A DNA stretch of 64,000 bases from Hirundichthys speculiger (lineage: Eukaryota > Chordata > Actinopteri > Beloniformes > Exocoetidae): assembly GCA_018398805.1 (NCBI GenBank), contig JAGFBZ010000693.1:2046001-2110000 (forward strand). The letters are read 5' to 3'. Under the pieces are notes generated by a model. It saw only the letters and a program-made list of their open reading frames with translations, did no database searches and was not told where the DNA came from. Numbering within the stretch: the stretch's first letter is position 1; each line of letters starts with the position of its first letter. A program made the position numbers and the translations under genes. Below are positions 36,816-48,630 of the stretch, piece by piece.

Positions 36816-36819
36816 TCCC

Positions 36820-36890
36820 CCGTGACCCAGCAGAGGATTAAACGGGCATAGATAATGGATGGATGGATGGATGGATGGATGGATGTGCGT
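36820..36890 (+). repeat. 3' remnant of fish repeat with (ATGG)n tail
   Basis: CCGTGACCCAGCAGAGGATT and AAACGGGCATAGATAATGGA lead into seven GGAT units. It matches the end of the repeat at 6590-6870. Confidence 0.75.
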
Positions 36891-39094
36891 TTTTCCAGTA
36901 AAGACGGCAGCCTGGAGGAGGGGGGTTGTCTGCACCACCCCGAAAGCACAGTTTGCTGCAACTGGGACAGCTACAAAAGTCTTAGTGACCCCTGGAAAAT
37001 ATTAAACATCAGTCCTGCTATTTGGAGAGAAGTGAGACGCCATAATTAACCCTTTTCTTTTAATGCTGTTAAGAATGACTACAAATTGCTTTTGGAATAT
37101 TCTTGGGTCATAAGGCATATAAATTGGCAAACAGACACATGTCATACAATAGATAAGTAATTAAGTAAAATAAATTTAATATCATATGTTAACATTTATT
37201 ATTTCTGCCTCCCAGATAATGAAGGAATGTACTTGGAGCCGAATTTGAATTGGGAAATTAAAGCATTTATTGTTAATAAATGCACGTAGCACAAGTGTTT
37301 GGCATGATTACATCCACTTGGATGAGCTGTTGACCCTGAGCAAGCTCTACGAAGGAGGAATACATGTGCTGATACAGCAGAAATGTTCATAAAGAATGCT
37401 AGACGGAAGCAAACATCATTATCTCTTGCAATGAAAAATCAGCTCTTGTCACCAGTTCAGTGAAAAACATAATTTTAACACTTTTGTTGAGGATTTTCCT
37501 TATGAGTCAAGTCTTATTTGTCAAGATACAGCCTGAAAATGTGACATCATGACAAAGACTTTGCGCATCCCATTTTGGAAGTGAGACTTTGAATGAGCTT
37601 AAAGTTTACACAGTGGTTAATGCATGCAGTCTTGGTTCCTCCAATCATACTGTAGGTCTGAATGCTGAAATGATGTGATAAACCCAATATACTATCAGTG
37701 TCAATATCCTAAATGAACATACTGTATTTGAAATTGAATGCAATCAGGAAGATGCAGCCAGAATCTGAAATTTCTGACCAAAGTCTCAGTCAGAATTACT
37801 TTGCAATCATCTTCTGATAAGTAAACACTTTCTTCTCAGGAGATTTTGAACTGCACTACATTACTCTGGCATGCAAAATATACAAATGCACAAATGTATA
37901 AACACAGACACACACACACCACACACAGAGACGCCCACATATTATAAACCTTCTAGAAATTGCTCTAAGACTGAATGTTACAATGTGTTGTACATATACA
38001 TATGTATATTTGTACATGGAAATGTTCCGTCTACAGGTTTTGAAATTATGTTGTAACATTATTATTAAATTATTATGATTGTTGTCGGTGAAGTTTCAGA
38101 TCCACTGTGAAAATGTTTACATTCATTTTTTTTCTCCGTGTCAAAAAAAATATAAAGGGTTGTATAAAAAATGTTGAGTGCATCTATTCAAGAGCATATT
38201 ATTTGTTCTAAAGTAAAATGGAAAAGTAAATAAATATGATTCGAGATTTAACTCATGAGTCTGTCACTACTTTTAATGGTTAATAATCCCTGAATGATCA
38301 TCGTGCTTTGTTCTGATGGCAGTGAAGGAAATAAAGTTAGGGCATCAGCAACAGCAAAATAAATCTGGATTATAGTTCACATGGGCTGTGCTGTAGCTGC
38401 AGCAGAGACTTTGATTTGTATTGAAGCTTTGGATTTTATCCTCTAATATTAATCAAAGTGAATGAATAATACATGATTGAACTTGAAAGAGGTTCAGTTC
38501 TACAACACATACTTTCATGCATGTATCATTACGTAGAATAGAACCATGTTTTTATATAATGTTGTTCACCCCACAGATCATCTAAATGAAAATATAAATA
38601 TTTTAGCTTAAACATTTTTCAATCATAGCAGATTTGCTCAATCAAAACAACTCAGACTCAGTTAGCTCAGCTTCTTCCAAATTTGGGAGTGTTGGACTTG
38701 TCGTGATTCTGCACTAGAGAAAATATAAACATGTGTTTTGTGTGTTCTTTTTTTTTTTTTTTTCCCACACTGGAGTTTCACTAGTCACAGTCTTGTGACT
38801 AGTCCTATTTAAGTTCTTTCTCATTCTAAGGCATATTTACACCGGTGTAAAGCAGCACATCTATGTATAATTAGAGGTGTGGTCTCTTGACTGGTGAGCA
38901 GCATAGCCAGTTTCTATTTGTCTTCACTTTAGCTATTTATGCAGTGGCTTGACTTCTGAGCTGTGAATAAAGACCTGACAGAGCATACTTGTTCATATTT
39001 AAAATATAATACATTTTGTTGTGCTGTTAATTGTACTAACAGACCACTGTGACTGGCTTTGTGTTGGCCTGGAAATGCCTCAGGATGAAGCTTA
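36891..39094. other. Unassigned sequence
   Basis: No gene recognised. Contains a short CA-rich stretch near 37905-37925 and a perfect 10-bp hairpin ACTAGTCACA (38780-38789) / TGTGACTAGT (38794-38803) after a T-run. Confidence 0.4.
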
Positions 39095-39102
39095 AGCAGA
39101 AG

Positions 39103-39509
39103 CAGTGTTGCCAGGTGTACGATAATTATCGTATTTGTACGATAATTTAGCCCTCTGTACGATGTACGATCAATAATCCAAAAAAAGGCCAAATGTACGA
39201 TAATTGGACTATTTCAAATTATTGCAACTGTCTGCCGGAGAGTTTTTTTTTTTCCCCCTGAAGGCATCTGTTCCCATGTGACATGTTTCCAGCCAATCGA
39301 TGTTTGTCTGAGAACAACTAGCATGATAGGCTGAATGGGCTGAGTGGTCAGCTTCGTCCGCTATTTAACACTAGAGTGATTAAATTTGACTATAGCACAT
39401 CATTGGGCTTGTTATTTTTGTTATGACAGATGTACGATAATTTCCCTCAAAATACGATAATTTTGAGTCTCTGGTACGATAATCCTACATTTCCCACCTG
39501 GCAACGCTG
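39103..39509. mobile_element. hAT-type MITE with 8-bp TSD AGCAGAAG
   Basis: 407-bp non-coding element. The left end is CAGTGTTGCCAGGTG and the right end, reverse-complemented, is CAGCGTTGCCAGGTG (15-bp TIR, one mismatch). The 8 bp before it (39095-39102) and after it (39510-39517) are both AGCAGAAG, the target-duplication length of hAT transposons. Inside, the motif TACGATAAT or close variants occurs about six times direct and once inverted, clustered near both ends, like subterminal transposase-binding repeats. It must depend on an external hAT transposase. Confidence 0.9.
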
Positions 39510-39524
39510 AGCAGAAGGCAGCTC

Positions 39525-39557
39525 CTGCTAACAGTGTACCAGATACACTGTTAGCAG
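39525..39557. other. Perfect 14-bp hairpin next to the MITE
   Basis: CTGCTAACAGTGTA and TACACTGTTAGCAG are exact reverse complements separated by the 5-nt loop CCAGA. It begins 8 bp after the right target duplication. No function is assigned. Confidence 0.8.
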
Positions 39558-40305
39558 TTTCTGATGTTGCCACTAAAAAGACATTTAAAACAGGAGGTCC
39601 CACTGTGAATGGCAGGGCTTGGCTGGATGAGCTGGAAACCACAGCTGATCATTTCAGGAGGAAGTCTGCTGGGAGTTGCAGTCACAAGTAGGAGGAGTTG
39701 CTCCTGGCAGAGCTCTGCAAGTCCTTGTAACAGCTCTGGCAGTACTCGTTTCAGATATTTTGGTAGTGACACTTGAAATGAGGATGTTCACACAGATTTG
39801 ATCACACTGAATGTAAAGTAATATTTATTAGCATAATAATAGGTTTCATAGGTTAGCATTAGCTAAGAAAGCCAAGCTGAAACAGCCAGTTGACATAAGG
39901 TGGGCATGTTACTGCTGGCTTCCAGCCCTGCTACATGAGGCACGACGGGGACAGAGGGTTCAAAAGCACTTAGCAGAAAACAAACAGTTGCAACAATTCT
40001 TCTAATGCAGTCCATGTTAAGTGCTGTCACGGGGCAAAGTACCTTTCCCAATAACAGCCAAGAATCAAAGCATCAATCTTCCAACACATGAACAACACAC
40101 TCACTGCTCTTATTCACTTCCTGTCATCAATAAAAGCACATCTTAACTGATTACCATTATGGTAAAGGTGAAATCTCTAATCTGAATGGCTTCAGTCAGA
40201 TGGACAAAAGAAGTCCATGTAACCACAGCAGTCATTTTATAATACTGAAATTACCACGATAATGGGTAGGGACAAAAGAGAAGCATTGCATCCAGAAGCT
40301 TTATT

Positions 40306-41080
40306 TAAAGAGATATTATGCCCTTTTTTCAAAACTTAAAACACTTTTCTGAACCCTGAAAATACCTGTGACATGTTTGGTTCAAAATATCACAGAGATA
40401 CAGATCAAAAGCATATTTATCAACTATATATGTCCTTACACCTTCATCTCAGTTCACAGCAGCTGTTGATTTATTGATTATTTTATTTTCAGGGTGGTTA
40501 AGCACCCTCCTCTTCTGTAAGGGGTTAAATTCAGCGAGGGGTGAAAGGATCCTTATGAGTGCGCACAACCTGTTGCCATTAAGGAACAGAGCACAGAGCT
40601 TTAAACTAAACTATGATAAAGAAAACTTTAAGTGTTTACTTTCAACAATGATAAGTCCAGAAATCCAGCCCTATGCGTTCGAGCCAAAATCAGATCCGGA
40701 GTCTGAAAGGCTTCAGCCGGAGGAACTGCAACAACAAAGACTACACACTGATGTCTCAATTTAGGTAGACTGTAATGCTGGATGATGTTCTAAGCATCCA
40801 CACAACCGAATACACATTACTCGCAAGACACTATGGGTGAAGCAAAAACAACAATAACAACAAAAAACAGTATATGAAGCAGAAGGTGATCACTCCTTCC
40901 TTGGTATGCTGTTGAAAACTACTGCTGTTAAAATGAAAGTGGTGTTTACTTATTTCGCAACACTTTACTTGATATATTGTTTCCCATCATGACACACAGC
41001 AGGAACCCGTCCTTCTCATGAATGGGCCCCGCTCCGTATAATCCGACCAATCAAGACAATCCCCACTTCATGATGTATTT
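40306..41080 (+). repeat. Dispersed repeat carrying a P2X7-like peptide fragment
   Basis: Starts TTTAAAGAGATATTATGCCC, a start I associate with TTAA-targeting fish MITEs. At 40640-40762 it encodes ISPEIQPYAFEPKSDPESER, resembling the short IQPYxFEP segment found in fish proteins labelled P2X7-like. A GTAGAC follows the stop at 40760-40764. The frame upstream is not a recognisable protein. Either a degraded copy of a gene exon moved by a repeat, or chance; boundaries are approximate. Confidence 0.4.
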
Positions 41081-41089
41081 ACTTGAATA

Positions 41090-42430
41090 TTCCAACATAA
41101 AGTTTTGTACTGCAGTGTTCACAAGACTTGGTGTCACACTGTTATTTTACGTAGAAATTCAACATATATTACCAGTCTTTTTTGTGTTCTTACAATATTC
41201 AAGGTAAGAACTATTTGTTGCAAAACTTTAGGTAAGTCCAAAAACATGGGAAAGCATGTCATGCCCAGCTTAAGCGTGTTTCATAAAGCAGGGGCTTTGA
41301 GGCTTATTATTAGTAGTGGTCAAGCAAGCTTGGACATTGTGAGACAGACCCTGAATAAGATGTCTCACACCTAATGAACAAGAGTTGGAAACCTCTAATC
41401 ATGACTGTTTTTTTCCCTCTGAAATTTATTTTTTCATGATCTTTGTGGGCCTTTACTGTGGCCACCACCAAAGACATCTGGATCAAAGCGTTTTGCACAT
41501 CAATAAAATAATCTCATCAGTTGGCAAGTGTATTGATGGTAAAGAGAGAAAGACAAATTAAAGTACTTCCCCATTACAGTTTCAAAATTACCGATGGGAT
41601 GCCTGTCAGTTGTTTAATACCTTTTGGTTTATTTGTTGCAGTACCAAACATCATCACAAGAAATTTGTCAATCTGTAGGAGCACTGCAGGAGAACCACAG
41701 AGAAAGTCAGCAATATTTAATTATTGTCTGAGTAATGGAAAAACGAGCATGTCTTGAAAGGGCATTATGGATCTTGATTTTGTGGATAGAAAAAAAAACA
41801 TCTAAAGGCCTAAAGGAAAGCATGTCTGGAGGGGATGCTCACCCTGTTGCTGCTGACCACGGGGCAGCAGCCCCCGTGTTTTTTATCGTGTGCCTTTCCA
41901 TGTTTTTCTGCTTTGTACACAAGAACAGAAACACAGCTTCTTGGTAGGATTTCTTGGCAGGCAGGAAAAGACTTCATCCTTTAATTGGCTTTGCCACTGT
42001 GTTTTGCACCTCCAAAACAAGACTATTGATTGAGATGTGTGAATGTTTTTTGTTGTTCAGAAAAGCCCATGCCGTTTTGACCAGTCTTTATATAGCTTGG
42101 CTAAACTTCTTAATTTCGATTAAGTAATCAAAAAAAAAAAATTAAAACACACCGCCACCACCAACAACAACAACACATTTTTTGTGGATTCAATTATATA
42201 TAGCTGGCATAGTATGATTTGATTTAAAATATCATTTGATAATATCATTATATAATATGACAATTGAATTTACTATAAATCGATCATTACAGCTGGTTTA
42301 GCTATCTTTAAGCCAGTAGCATCGCATAAAAGGCTGAATAGCAATTGATTTTATTGACTTAATTATAATCCTTTCTCAGCAGTTTAGCAGTATCTCTGAC
42401 TTTGAACTCACCATACAAAAGCATATTTTA
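41090..42430. other. Unassigned sequence
   Basis: No gene or repeat that I can name. Confidence 0.35.
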
Positions 42431-42480
42431 AGACTAGAAAAGCACTTGAAGAGTGCAGACCTCCGCCAGGTGGAACAACT

Positions 42481-43208
42481 GACCTTTCGGTAAGCACCAT
42501 CCCCTTCCAAGGGTGATGAGTTCTCAGTTAGCATTAGCTCTTGTCCATAGTGTCGATGACTTCTCCACTATAGACCAGAGCTCGCTAGCCAGCTATAAGC
42601 CTGCCTCTTTGTCTACAAATATATATGGCCCTGAATATTTATTTTGTTAGGTATAAGGTGAGGCTAGTGATGTTACCGTCACTGTATTAATCATCTTAAT
42701 ACAATGCTGCAAATGTCTCATGTTAACATAGCTCTGGTGTGGATACACCTATGGACCAGAGCTAATGCTAACGGAGAGATGTTTTTATTCATAACCCTCC
42801 CTGCTGCTAAATCATGTTATTACTTTTACTAAACGGTGGTTAAATCAATCTTAAAATTAACAAAGTAAACTTACCTTGGAGCAAATATAGGTGTGTTTTG
42901 TAACTTTCCCCACGTTCAGTTGCTTGTGTGGATGGACACAATTTAACCTACTGCCTGCATTTTTCCAGCGTTTGTTTCGGCTTGGGAAAGGGAATAAAAA
43001 TGCACCCTCCAAACGTTCTGGACACCTCGAGTTACTGTTGCAGGTCCCTAGTAGCAATATTCCACCATGGCGTTATTCTAGTATAATATAAATACTGATG
43101 ATACACATCAGAAAAATTGCGAATTAACACAGTCCTTAACGCAGGAGCAGAAAGTTTGTCTGACCTAGCAACAGTAACTCTGGAGGGGACGGTGCTTACC
43201 GAAAGGTC
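42481..43208. mobile_element. Nested 728-bp TIR element carrying a THAP exon
   Basis: The left end GACCTTTCGGTAAGCACC (42481 on) is matched by the right end GGTGCTTACCGAAAGGTC (43191-43208), giving a TIR of about 27 bp when the adjacent CRTCCCCTYC is counted. The element lies inside the dispersed repeat 42431-43410. Its only coding content is a minus-strand THAP-domain exon with a splice donor. It looks like a deletion derivative of a larger THAP-encoding DNA transposon (P-element-like or Harbinger-like). No clear target duplication was found. Confidence 0.65.
42875..43068 (-). pseudogene. THAP zinc-finger exon in TIR element (frameshifted)
   Basis: Minus-strand first-exon-like sequence. ATG at 43068-43066 is followed by EYCY, then after a one-base frame break GTCNSNSRCPERLEGAFLF, PFPSRNKRWKNA, QLNVGKVTKHTYICSK and a consensus donor GTAAGT (from 42874). 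The pattern C-x4-C, FPFP, a W, and KHTYICSK (which in THAP domains precedes HF) is a THAP DNA-binding domain, used by P-element-type transposases and by host proteins. The HF and the rest would be in a following exon, which is absent from the small element. The break near the start and the missing exons mean it is not functional. Confidence 0.65.
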
Positions 43209-43410
43209 AATTATCAAAAATTTGAAAGTGATCCAGAATTTCTTCCAGATCACACCCAAAATTAAATCAGTTCTTCCTTTTCACATTTCTGACAATTCCT
43301 GAAAATTTCATCAAAATCCATCCATAACGTTTTGAGTTATCTTGAACACAGAAAAACAAACAAACAAACAAATGTCAGCAAAAACATAACCTCCTTGGCA
43401 GAGGTAAAAA

Positions 43411-45389
43411 GAATTTTGTCCTTGCACAACTGGCCTGGCCCCACAGATTTAGATGTGGTTTAGAGAGTTGCCCCATATGCAAACAGATGGAATTGATCTG
43501 ACTGCTTCACCTTAACAAGATGTCCCTGCTGAACACCATCTGCCAAAATTTCTATCCTCTGCCAGGTCTGCGTTAGAGCAGGTGTGGAAGGTGTGTGTAA
43601 AGTGCTGACTGCAGCAGCAAAGTATCATTTTGTGTCAGTCATTAAAAGGTGCAATAAGCATAAGCTCAATTAGTGTGTCACCTGTGCATGATACCACTTT
43701 GTGCAAGAATAAACACAATACACAATAAAAATTATCTCTCATCTTTTCAATGAATTTTAGCAAACTGACATCTGTTAATTTGATACAAATGACTGATCTA
43801 ATCTAAAATAATTCATCACAGGGGGTTTGCTGCGTGTGCTCAAGTTTGCTGTGTTTTAATAACTCTTAAAGCAGTCTAGAGGAGCTTTTGTAATTTTTTT
43901 TTTTTTTTTAGCTCAGAGGGTCCTCCTGTAGGCATGGAGGTAAAGTTGCTTTTACTGCACTTTCCAGGATTTACTCTTATAAAATCGCTTTCTCAGTCAC
44001 TCTGGGTTTCTCTTCCTTGCATCGTCCTTCATTAGTATAGTAGGTCTCTTAGTCTTTTCCACAACAACGTCCACTGTAGCTCTGTATGAGCTACCATAAG
44101 CTTGTTTTCACACATGTTGGTGCACACCCTGGTGCAGCTGCAGTGGGCAACAAATTACATTGTATAATTTATCAGTTAGTTCAGTTCGTATTCACATAAT
44201 GTTTTCACTCTAGCCCAAATACTGCACCATGTCTCATGTGACAATGGCCAATGCCCTCTTTCGTCTTGATAGAGTGCCATATTTCCATGGCAACTGGCCT
44301 GAAGCAAAGAGCTAAAGAGCATGGCAACACAACAACTATGCGTTGTTGACCCAGGGTTGGTTATTTTTCTCTATATTATTTGTTTGCACCACTCTAGGAG
44401 CCCTGAAGGAGCTGGAAGTCAAACATGTGCTATTCGTCCTGTAGTTGTGTTGGCCCGAGGTCTAGAGCTTTCACACCACAAACGAACTGCACGGCTTGGG
44501 CCGTGCTCATCTGTCCTGGTGGGCTTACCTTATAAGGTGGCCCTGGGACCACTTTGTGTGGGATTTCCAGCAGGTGGGGTCACTAATTATGCTATTCCTC
44601 TTCCCATCCGGGTCAGGACATGCAGGATTGATGATCCTTTGACGTGAGTGTAGGTGAGGGCGCCCCTCGCTGTCCACGGTGCTGTTCTGCTGCAGCTTCC
44701 TATCTCTTGAGCAGCCATCACTGGCTCTTGCAGGCCATCCCTTCTTGCCTGGGATGCTCAGAGTGATGTCAGGTTTGAGTCTACGTGATGTGGGGTTGAG
44801 AGACCAGGCTTTTTCCCTGTCCCTGTCTCTTCAGTTTGAGTTCTCTGCCTCGGTTAATGTACATCACAACACTAAAGCACCATTACACAAGGGCTTAACA
44901 TGAGATTTAACAATGGATTTGGAGGTACTGGCTCAGTGGTGAGTAGGGTATGGTACAGGAGTGTGCCGCTGCTCTCTTTGTCATCTCCCTAACCACTCCT
45001 GTCCTCTACTTTTAATGCAACCAACATATAAACACTTTTGATGGTACTCACGAGAGCTTGGGTATTTGGTAACACTCACTGTTTTGGGATTTTTCAGGAA
45101 GTTGGAAAACAGCTAACGCATCCTTTTCATGAATACTATATATTTTAATGGTTAGGGTTTCAAGGCAGCTTGTGACGTTGACCTGCCTGGAGAGGAGACA
45201 TCTGGTGCAGTCTTGGTGGCCTTGGGCTTTTGTTTTTCATATCTCCCCGCACTCCCCCTCACCATCCCTCCTTTCTCATCCCACTTCACATGGGATCACC
45301 ACTTTCATTTACATACACCATAGCACACCACACAAACACCACATACATAGATAGTTAGAGACTGTATAATAGTATACAAAAGAGCTCTT
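43411..45389. other. Mostly unassigned; open frame at 44321-44647
   Basis: The 108-codon open frame at 44321-44647 and the GC-richer block to about 44900 match nothing I recognise. A T-run lies at about 43898-43910. The final 250 bp (from 45140) may be the 5' part of the LINE that follows. Confidence 0.35.
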
Positions 45390-46620
45390 TGCAGTGCTTG
45401 AATATCATTATTATTCATCATTAATAGAAGAACACAAAAATAACCCACATTTTCTGTTCAGCACTGTGGTCAGGCTGTGTCACAACTCTGTTGAGCCATG
45501 CATTCCTGCTACTCACAGTAGTGAAGACTTTATGAGCTTCTTTAGCGGGAAAATAATCAGAATTAGAGAAGAAATCAACCAAACCCATCCCAGCTCAACT
45601 ACTCAAAAATGTCATGTCTTTTGTTGGTACGTCTTTTGTCTTTTGTTGGTTCAGATTCAGATCTCTAAAATCAGGATATGTATCATAGGTTTTTAAAGGT
45701 GCAGTAATAAAACCTTTGCTTAAGAAACCATCTCTTGATCCAGACATTTTAGCAAATTATAGATCAATATCCAACCTTCCATTTATCTCTAAAATTCTGG
45801 AAAACGCAGTTGCAAGCCAGCTAGGTGACCACCTGCATAGAAATGATCTATTTTAAGATTTTTCAGTCAGGTTTCAGAATACATCATATCACAGAAATGG
45901 TGCTGGTTAGAGACACCAACGACCTCCTCATGGCCTCAGACAATGGATTAGTATCTGTCCTTGTTCTGCTGGATCTCAGTGCTGCCTTTGATACCATTAA
46001 TCACAGCCTTTGCCGCATAGATTAGAGCACATTATTGGAATTAAAGGGACAGCATTAGGCTGGTTTAAATCATATTTATCTGACAGGTTCCAGTTCGTTC
46101 ATGTTAATGACATTTCTTCTGCGCGGACAAGGGTCTGCTATGGTGTCCCACAGGGTTCAGTGCTGGGGACGATCCTTTTCACTTTATACATGCTTCCCTT
46201 GAGAAAAATTATCCAGAGCCAGGGCATACATTTTCATTGCTACACTGATGATACACAGCTGTACTTATCCATTAAACCAGAGGAATTGGAACGGTTGGCC
46301 AAACTTCAAAGATGTCTTTAGGATATTAAGACCTGGATGTCTTAAAACTTTTTGCTTTTAAATTTGCATAAAACAGAAGTTATTGTCTTCAGTCCCAAAC
46401 ACTCAAGGAACAGATTAGCTGATTTCATGTTGGTCTCCAGTACAACTGTGAAAAACCTTGGAGTCATTTTTGACTCCACTCCACTTTTTGACAATACTTC
46501 AGGTGCACTGTGCAAAAAGGGAAAAAGGGTTAGGGTATCAAATCAAGTGAATAGAGTTTACAACTTCACCTTCAGCCTTCTCAGCCCTTGCATGAATGTC
46601 ATCCTGACACATCTCTGACA
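45390..46620 (+). mobile_element. L2-type LINE, reverse transcriptase region, degraded
   Basis: Plus-strand pieces in order: [36 protein letters not shown] with [98 protein letters not shown], then LLNLHKTEVIVFSPKH and TTVKNLGVIFDSTP. These are the ordered RT motifs of fish L2/Maui-type LINEs, which copy their RNA into target DNA. The catalytic YADD box reads YTDD, keeping both Asp. Stops near 45856, 46023 and 46342 and several frame changes make it inactive. Confidence 0.85.
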
Positions 46621-47040
46621 TGGATTCACCAACTACAGAGATATTAGAAAGAAGCCTGCGTTTCTTCTTTTATGTTACCGTTAATTGGACAACACCTCTC
46701 ATCCCCTGTATGAGACTGTAAAATCACTGAACAGCTCATTCAGCAGCAGACTGCTGCACCCACAGTGCAAGAAGGAATGTTACCGCAGGTCCTTCATCTC
46801 ATCAGCTGTCAGACTCTTTACCAGCATGAGTTAATGGAACACCTTTTTTGTCTGCTGTACAACCCTTCACCTCCAACCTCATGCAATATTTTTCTTTTTA
46901 GACTTTCTTTATTTAAGCCACATTTATTTATTTTATTTTATCCCATTGTAAAATATCCACCGCTCCATCTCATGTCAATAAGCAAAATGTTCATATATCT
47001 GTATATATTGTAAATAGTCCTGTGTGTATAGCTTATCTTC
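46621..47040. other. Probable LINE 3' side and unassigned sequence
   Basis: The sequence around 46640-46900 still reads loosely like a LINE C-terminus or UTR (for example SCQTLYQHELMEHLF). No separate feature is supported. Confidence 0.3.
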
Positions 47041-47232
47041 TTAAAGGGCTCCTGACACCAAAAATTAATCCTAAAATAAGCTTTGATTGTATAACTATAA
47101 GTATTTCTGATAGCTTTGATGATATGAATGATCGTCAACACTAAACTATTCGTGGTTTATCCCGGTGCGATGTTATTATGTCAATCTGGGTTTGTACCCA
47201 ATCCGCTCTCGGTGTCCGCCATATTGGCTATG

Positions 47233-47240
47233 ACGTCACA
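47233..47240. promoter_or_regulatory. CRE-like TGACGTCA palindrome
   Basis: A full TGACGTCA site within CCGCCATATTGGCTATGACGTCACATGC, about 30 bp before the ATG of the P2X7-like open frame. The setting is suggestive of a promoter, but no expression evidence is available. Confidence 0.4.
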
Positions 47241-47270
47241 TGCAGAACATCCTCATCAGGCAAGAACATT

Positions 47271-47430
47271 ATGGTGAGTCACCAGAACGATGAGATAAAG
47301 CAATTTTCAGATTTTTCTGACCATTCCTTGGTCACTGAGGGTCTTTTTGTAATAGACAGCATGCAAGGTGTGTCAGAGGAACTCGGGGGCGGCATTTTGC
47401 CATATCGTTTTGAGCTGTATCTGGACTAAT
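47271..47430 (+). pseudogene. P2X7-like N-terminal exon fragment
   Basis: The open frame starts at an ATG (MVSHQNDEIKQFSDFSDHSL), continues VTEGLFVIDSMQGVSEEL and ends GILPYRFELYLD with a TAA stop at 47428. An acidic Ser/Asp-rich start leading to GIxPYxFEP is what I associate with fish predicted proteins labelled P2X7-like (their intracellular-domain type, not the ion channel). A similar fragment is at 40640-40762. No cysteine-rich C-terminal domain is visible nearby. The assignment rests on a short motif. Confidence 0.4.
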
Positions 47431-48213
47431 TGCCCCCAGAAACAGAGGTGTCAGACTCTCCCTCTCCCTCCCAGAATGTAAACAAAAGACGCATGCAGAA
47501 ATTCTAACGGGCTATCTGTGTTTATTCTAAGAGGGGCCACTCAGCTTCAAAAACGGAGACCAGAGAGCAAACAGTACTTATTTACGCTTCTAATATGATA
47601 CGGGATTGCAAAAGGGTGCTTTAGTTATAACTAATAACATTTTGACACAAAATCTCAATAAATGATCACCAGAATCCAGCCGTACATGAGGAGCGAAGCT
47701 TTTGATCTAAGCTTGTATACTGCATATCTCAGCAAAAGCGGTTGAGTGAGCATCTTACCGTTTATAGACAGGCTATGGCTCTGGAAACAACCTGCGACCG
47801 TATTGAAGCTGTTTCTCCACTTTTTACGAAAATTTTACAGTCGAAAACCGGTAAGTACCGACTTTTGACCAGTTGTGACTTTCGACTTTGTGTCTTTAGG
47901 CACCTCTTGTGCAAAATATATAAGAGATGAAAGAAAAACTGTATTATTTTGCAAAGAGGAGACTCTGCAGAGTTCAACGATACCAAATACATCTACGACG
48001 GATGAAGTAATCGGTCTGTATCAGTCATACAGGCAACCCTTTTAACTCAATAGTTCAAGAAGCTAATGTCCATAATGTCTGATTGTTTTTTCACTAGATC
48101 TAGGCCTAATTTCAAGTTCTAGATCAGTATTTCTAAATCTGATTTAGAATTTCAATGAATGAGTAAATTATATCGTGCTCACTCTCACTGATCGCAGTCA
48201 CACTGGTGCACAC

Positions 48214-48353
48214 CTGTCACTCGGGGTCCACTTGTCCCTCCGGACTTGCTGAACCCACCACTTCCGTCGAACTGGGTCTTTTGGAAAGGTGTACAGACTG
48301 AATCCACCTTCCCTGGTATTCAAACAAAACCCTGCCACACATCGAGCTGGCAT
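48214..48353 (-). CDS. THAP zinc-finger domain, first exon
   Basis: ATG at 48353-48351 on the minus strand. The peptide MPARCVAGFC (C-x4-C), GFSLYTFPKDPVRR, KWWVQQVRRDKWTPSDR is a classic THAP domain start (MPxxC..., FPKDP, the invariant Trp, and WTP). A splice donor (ACAG|GTGTGC after 48214) follows at the phase-2 point where THAP exons usually end, so the CxxH half should lie in a further exon at lower coordinates, which I could not find. THAP domains bind DNA with zinc and occur in host factors and in transposases. The exon begins 278 bp from the left TIR of the KDZ element. Whether it is a live gene is unknown. Confidence 0.7.
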
Positions 48354-48630
48354 ATTGCAAAAAATAAAGGAGTTTTGTCCACAAGCACAGCTTACAACTG
48401 CTGGCAATGCAAATGGCTGCAACACAATCCTCGCAGGTTCTGCATGTGACGTCATATCCGCCTTCTTCCCTGGCTGCTTGAGGGCTGGCCGCTTGTTGGT
48501 GGCCCGTGATTCAAAAGTTTTCGTCAACGTTCTGACATTCAATGTTGCAATGTTATACATCATTTTATTCGAGAGAGTGTGCCCAAATTCTTGATTTTAA
48601 CATTAATTTTAGTAATATTTTCATGACATG

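Larger units (their letters stand above)
42431..43410 (-). repeat. Dispersed repeat, copy B, with a nested element
   Basis: Inverted relative of the repeat at 25836-26270: the + strand begins CTAGAAAAGCACTTGAAGAG then GTGCAGACCTCCGCCAGG and ends ACATAACCTCCTTGGCAGAG. It also shares CATCAAAATCCATCCATAAC and AAAGTGATCCAGAATTTCTT. It is about twice as long as copy A because a 728-bp TIR element (42481-43208) sits inside it. Confidence 0.7.

Noticed and set aside
44321..44647. 108-codon open frame as a novel gene
   Set aside because: No recognised domain, no splice or promoter context and no support beyond an open frame.
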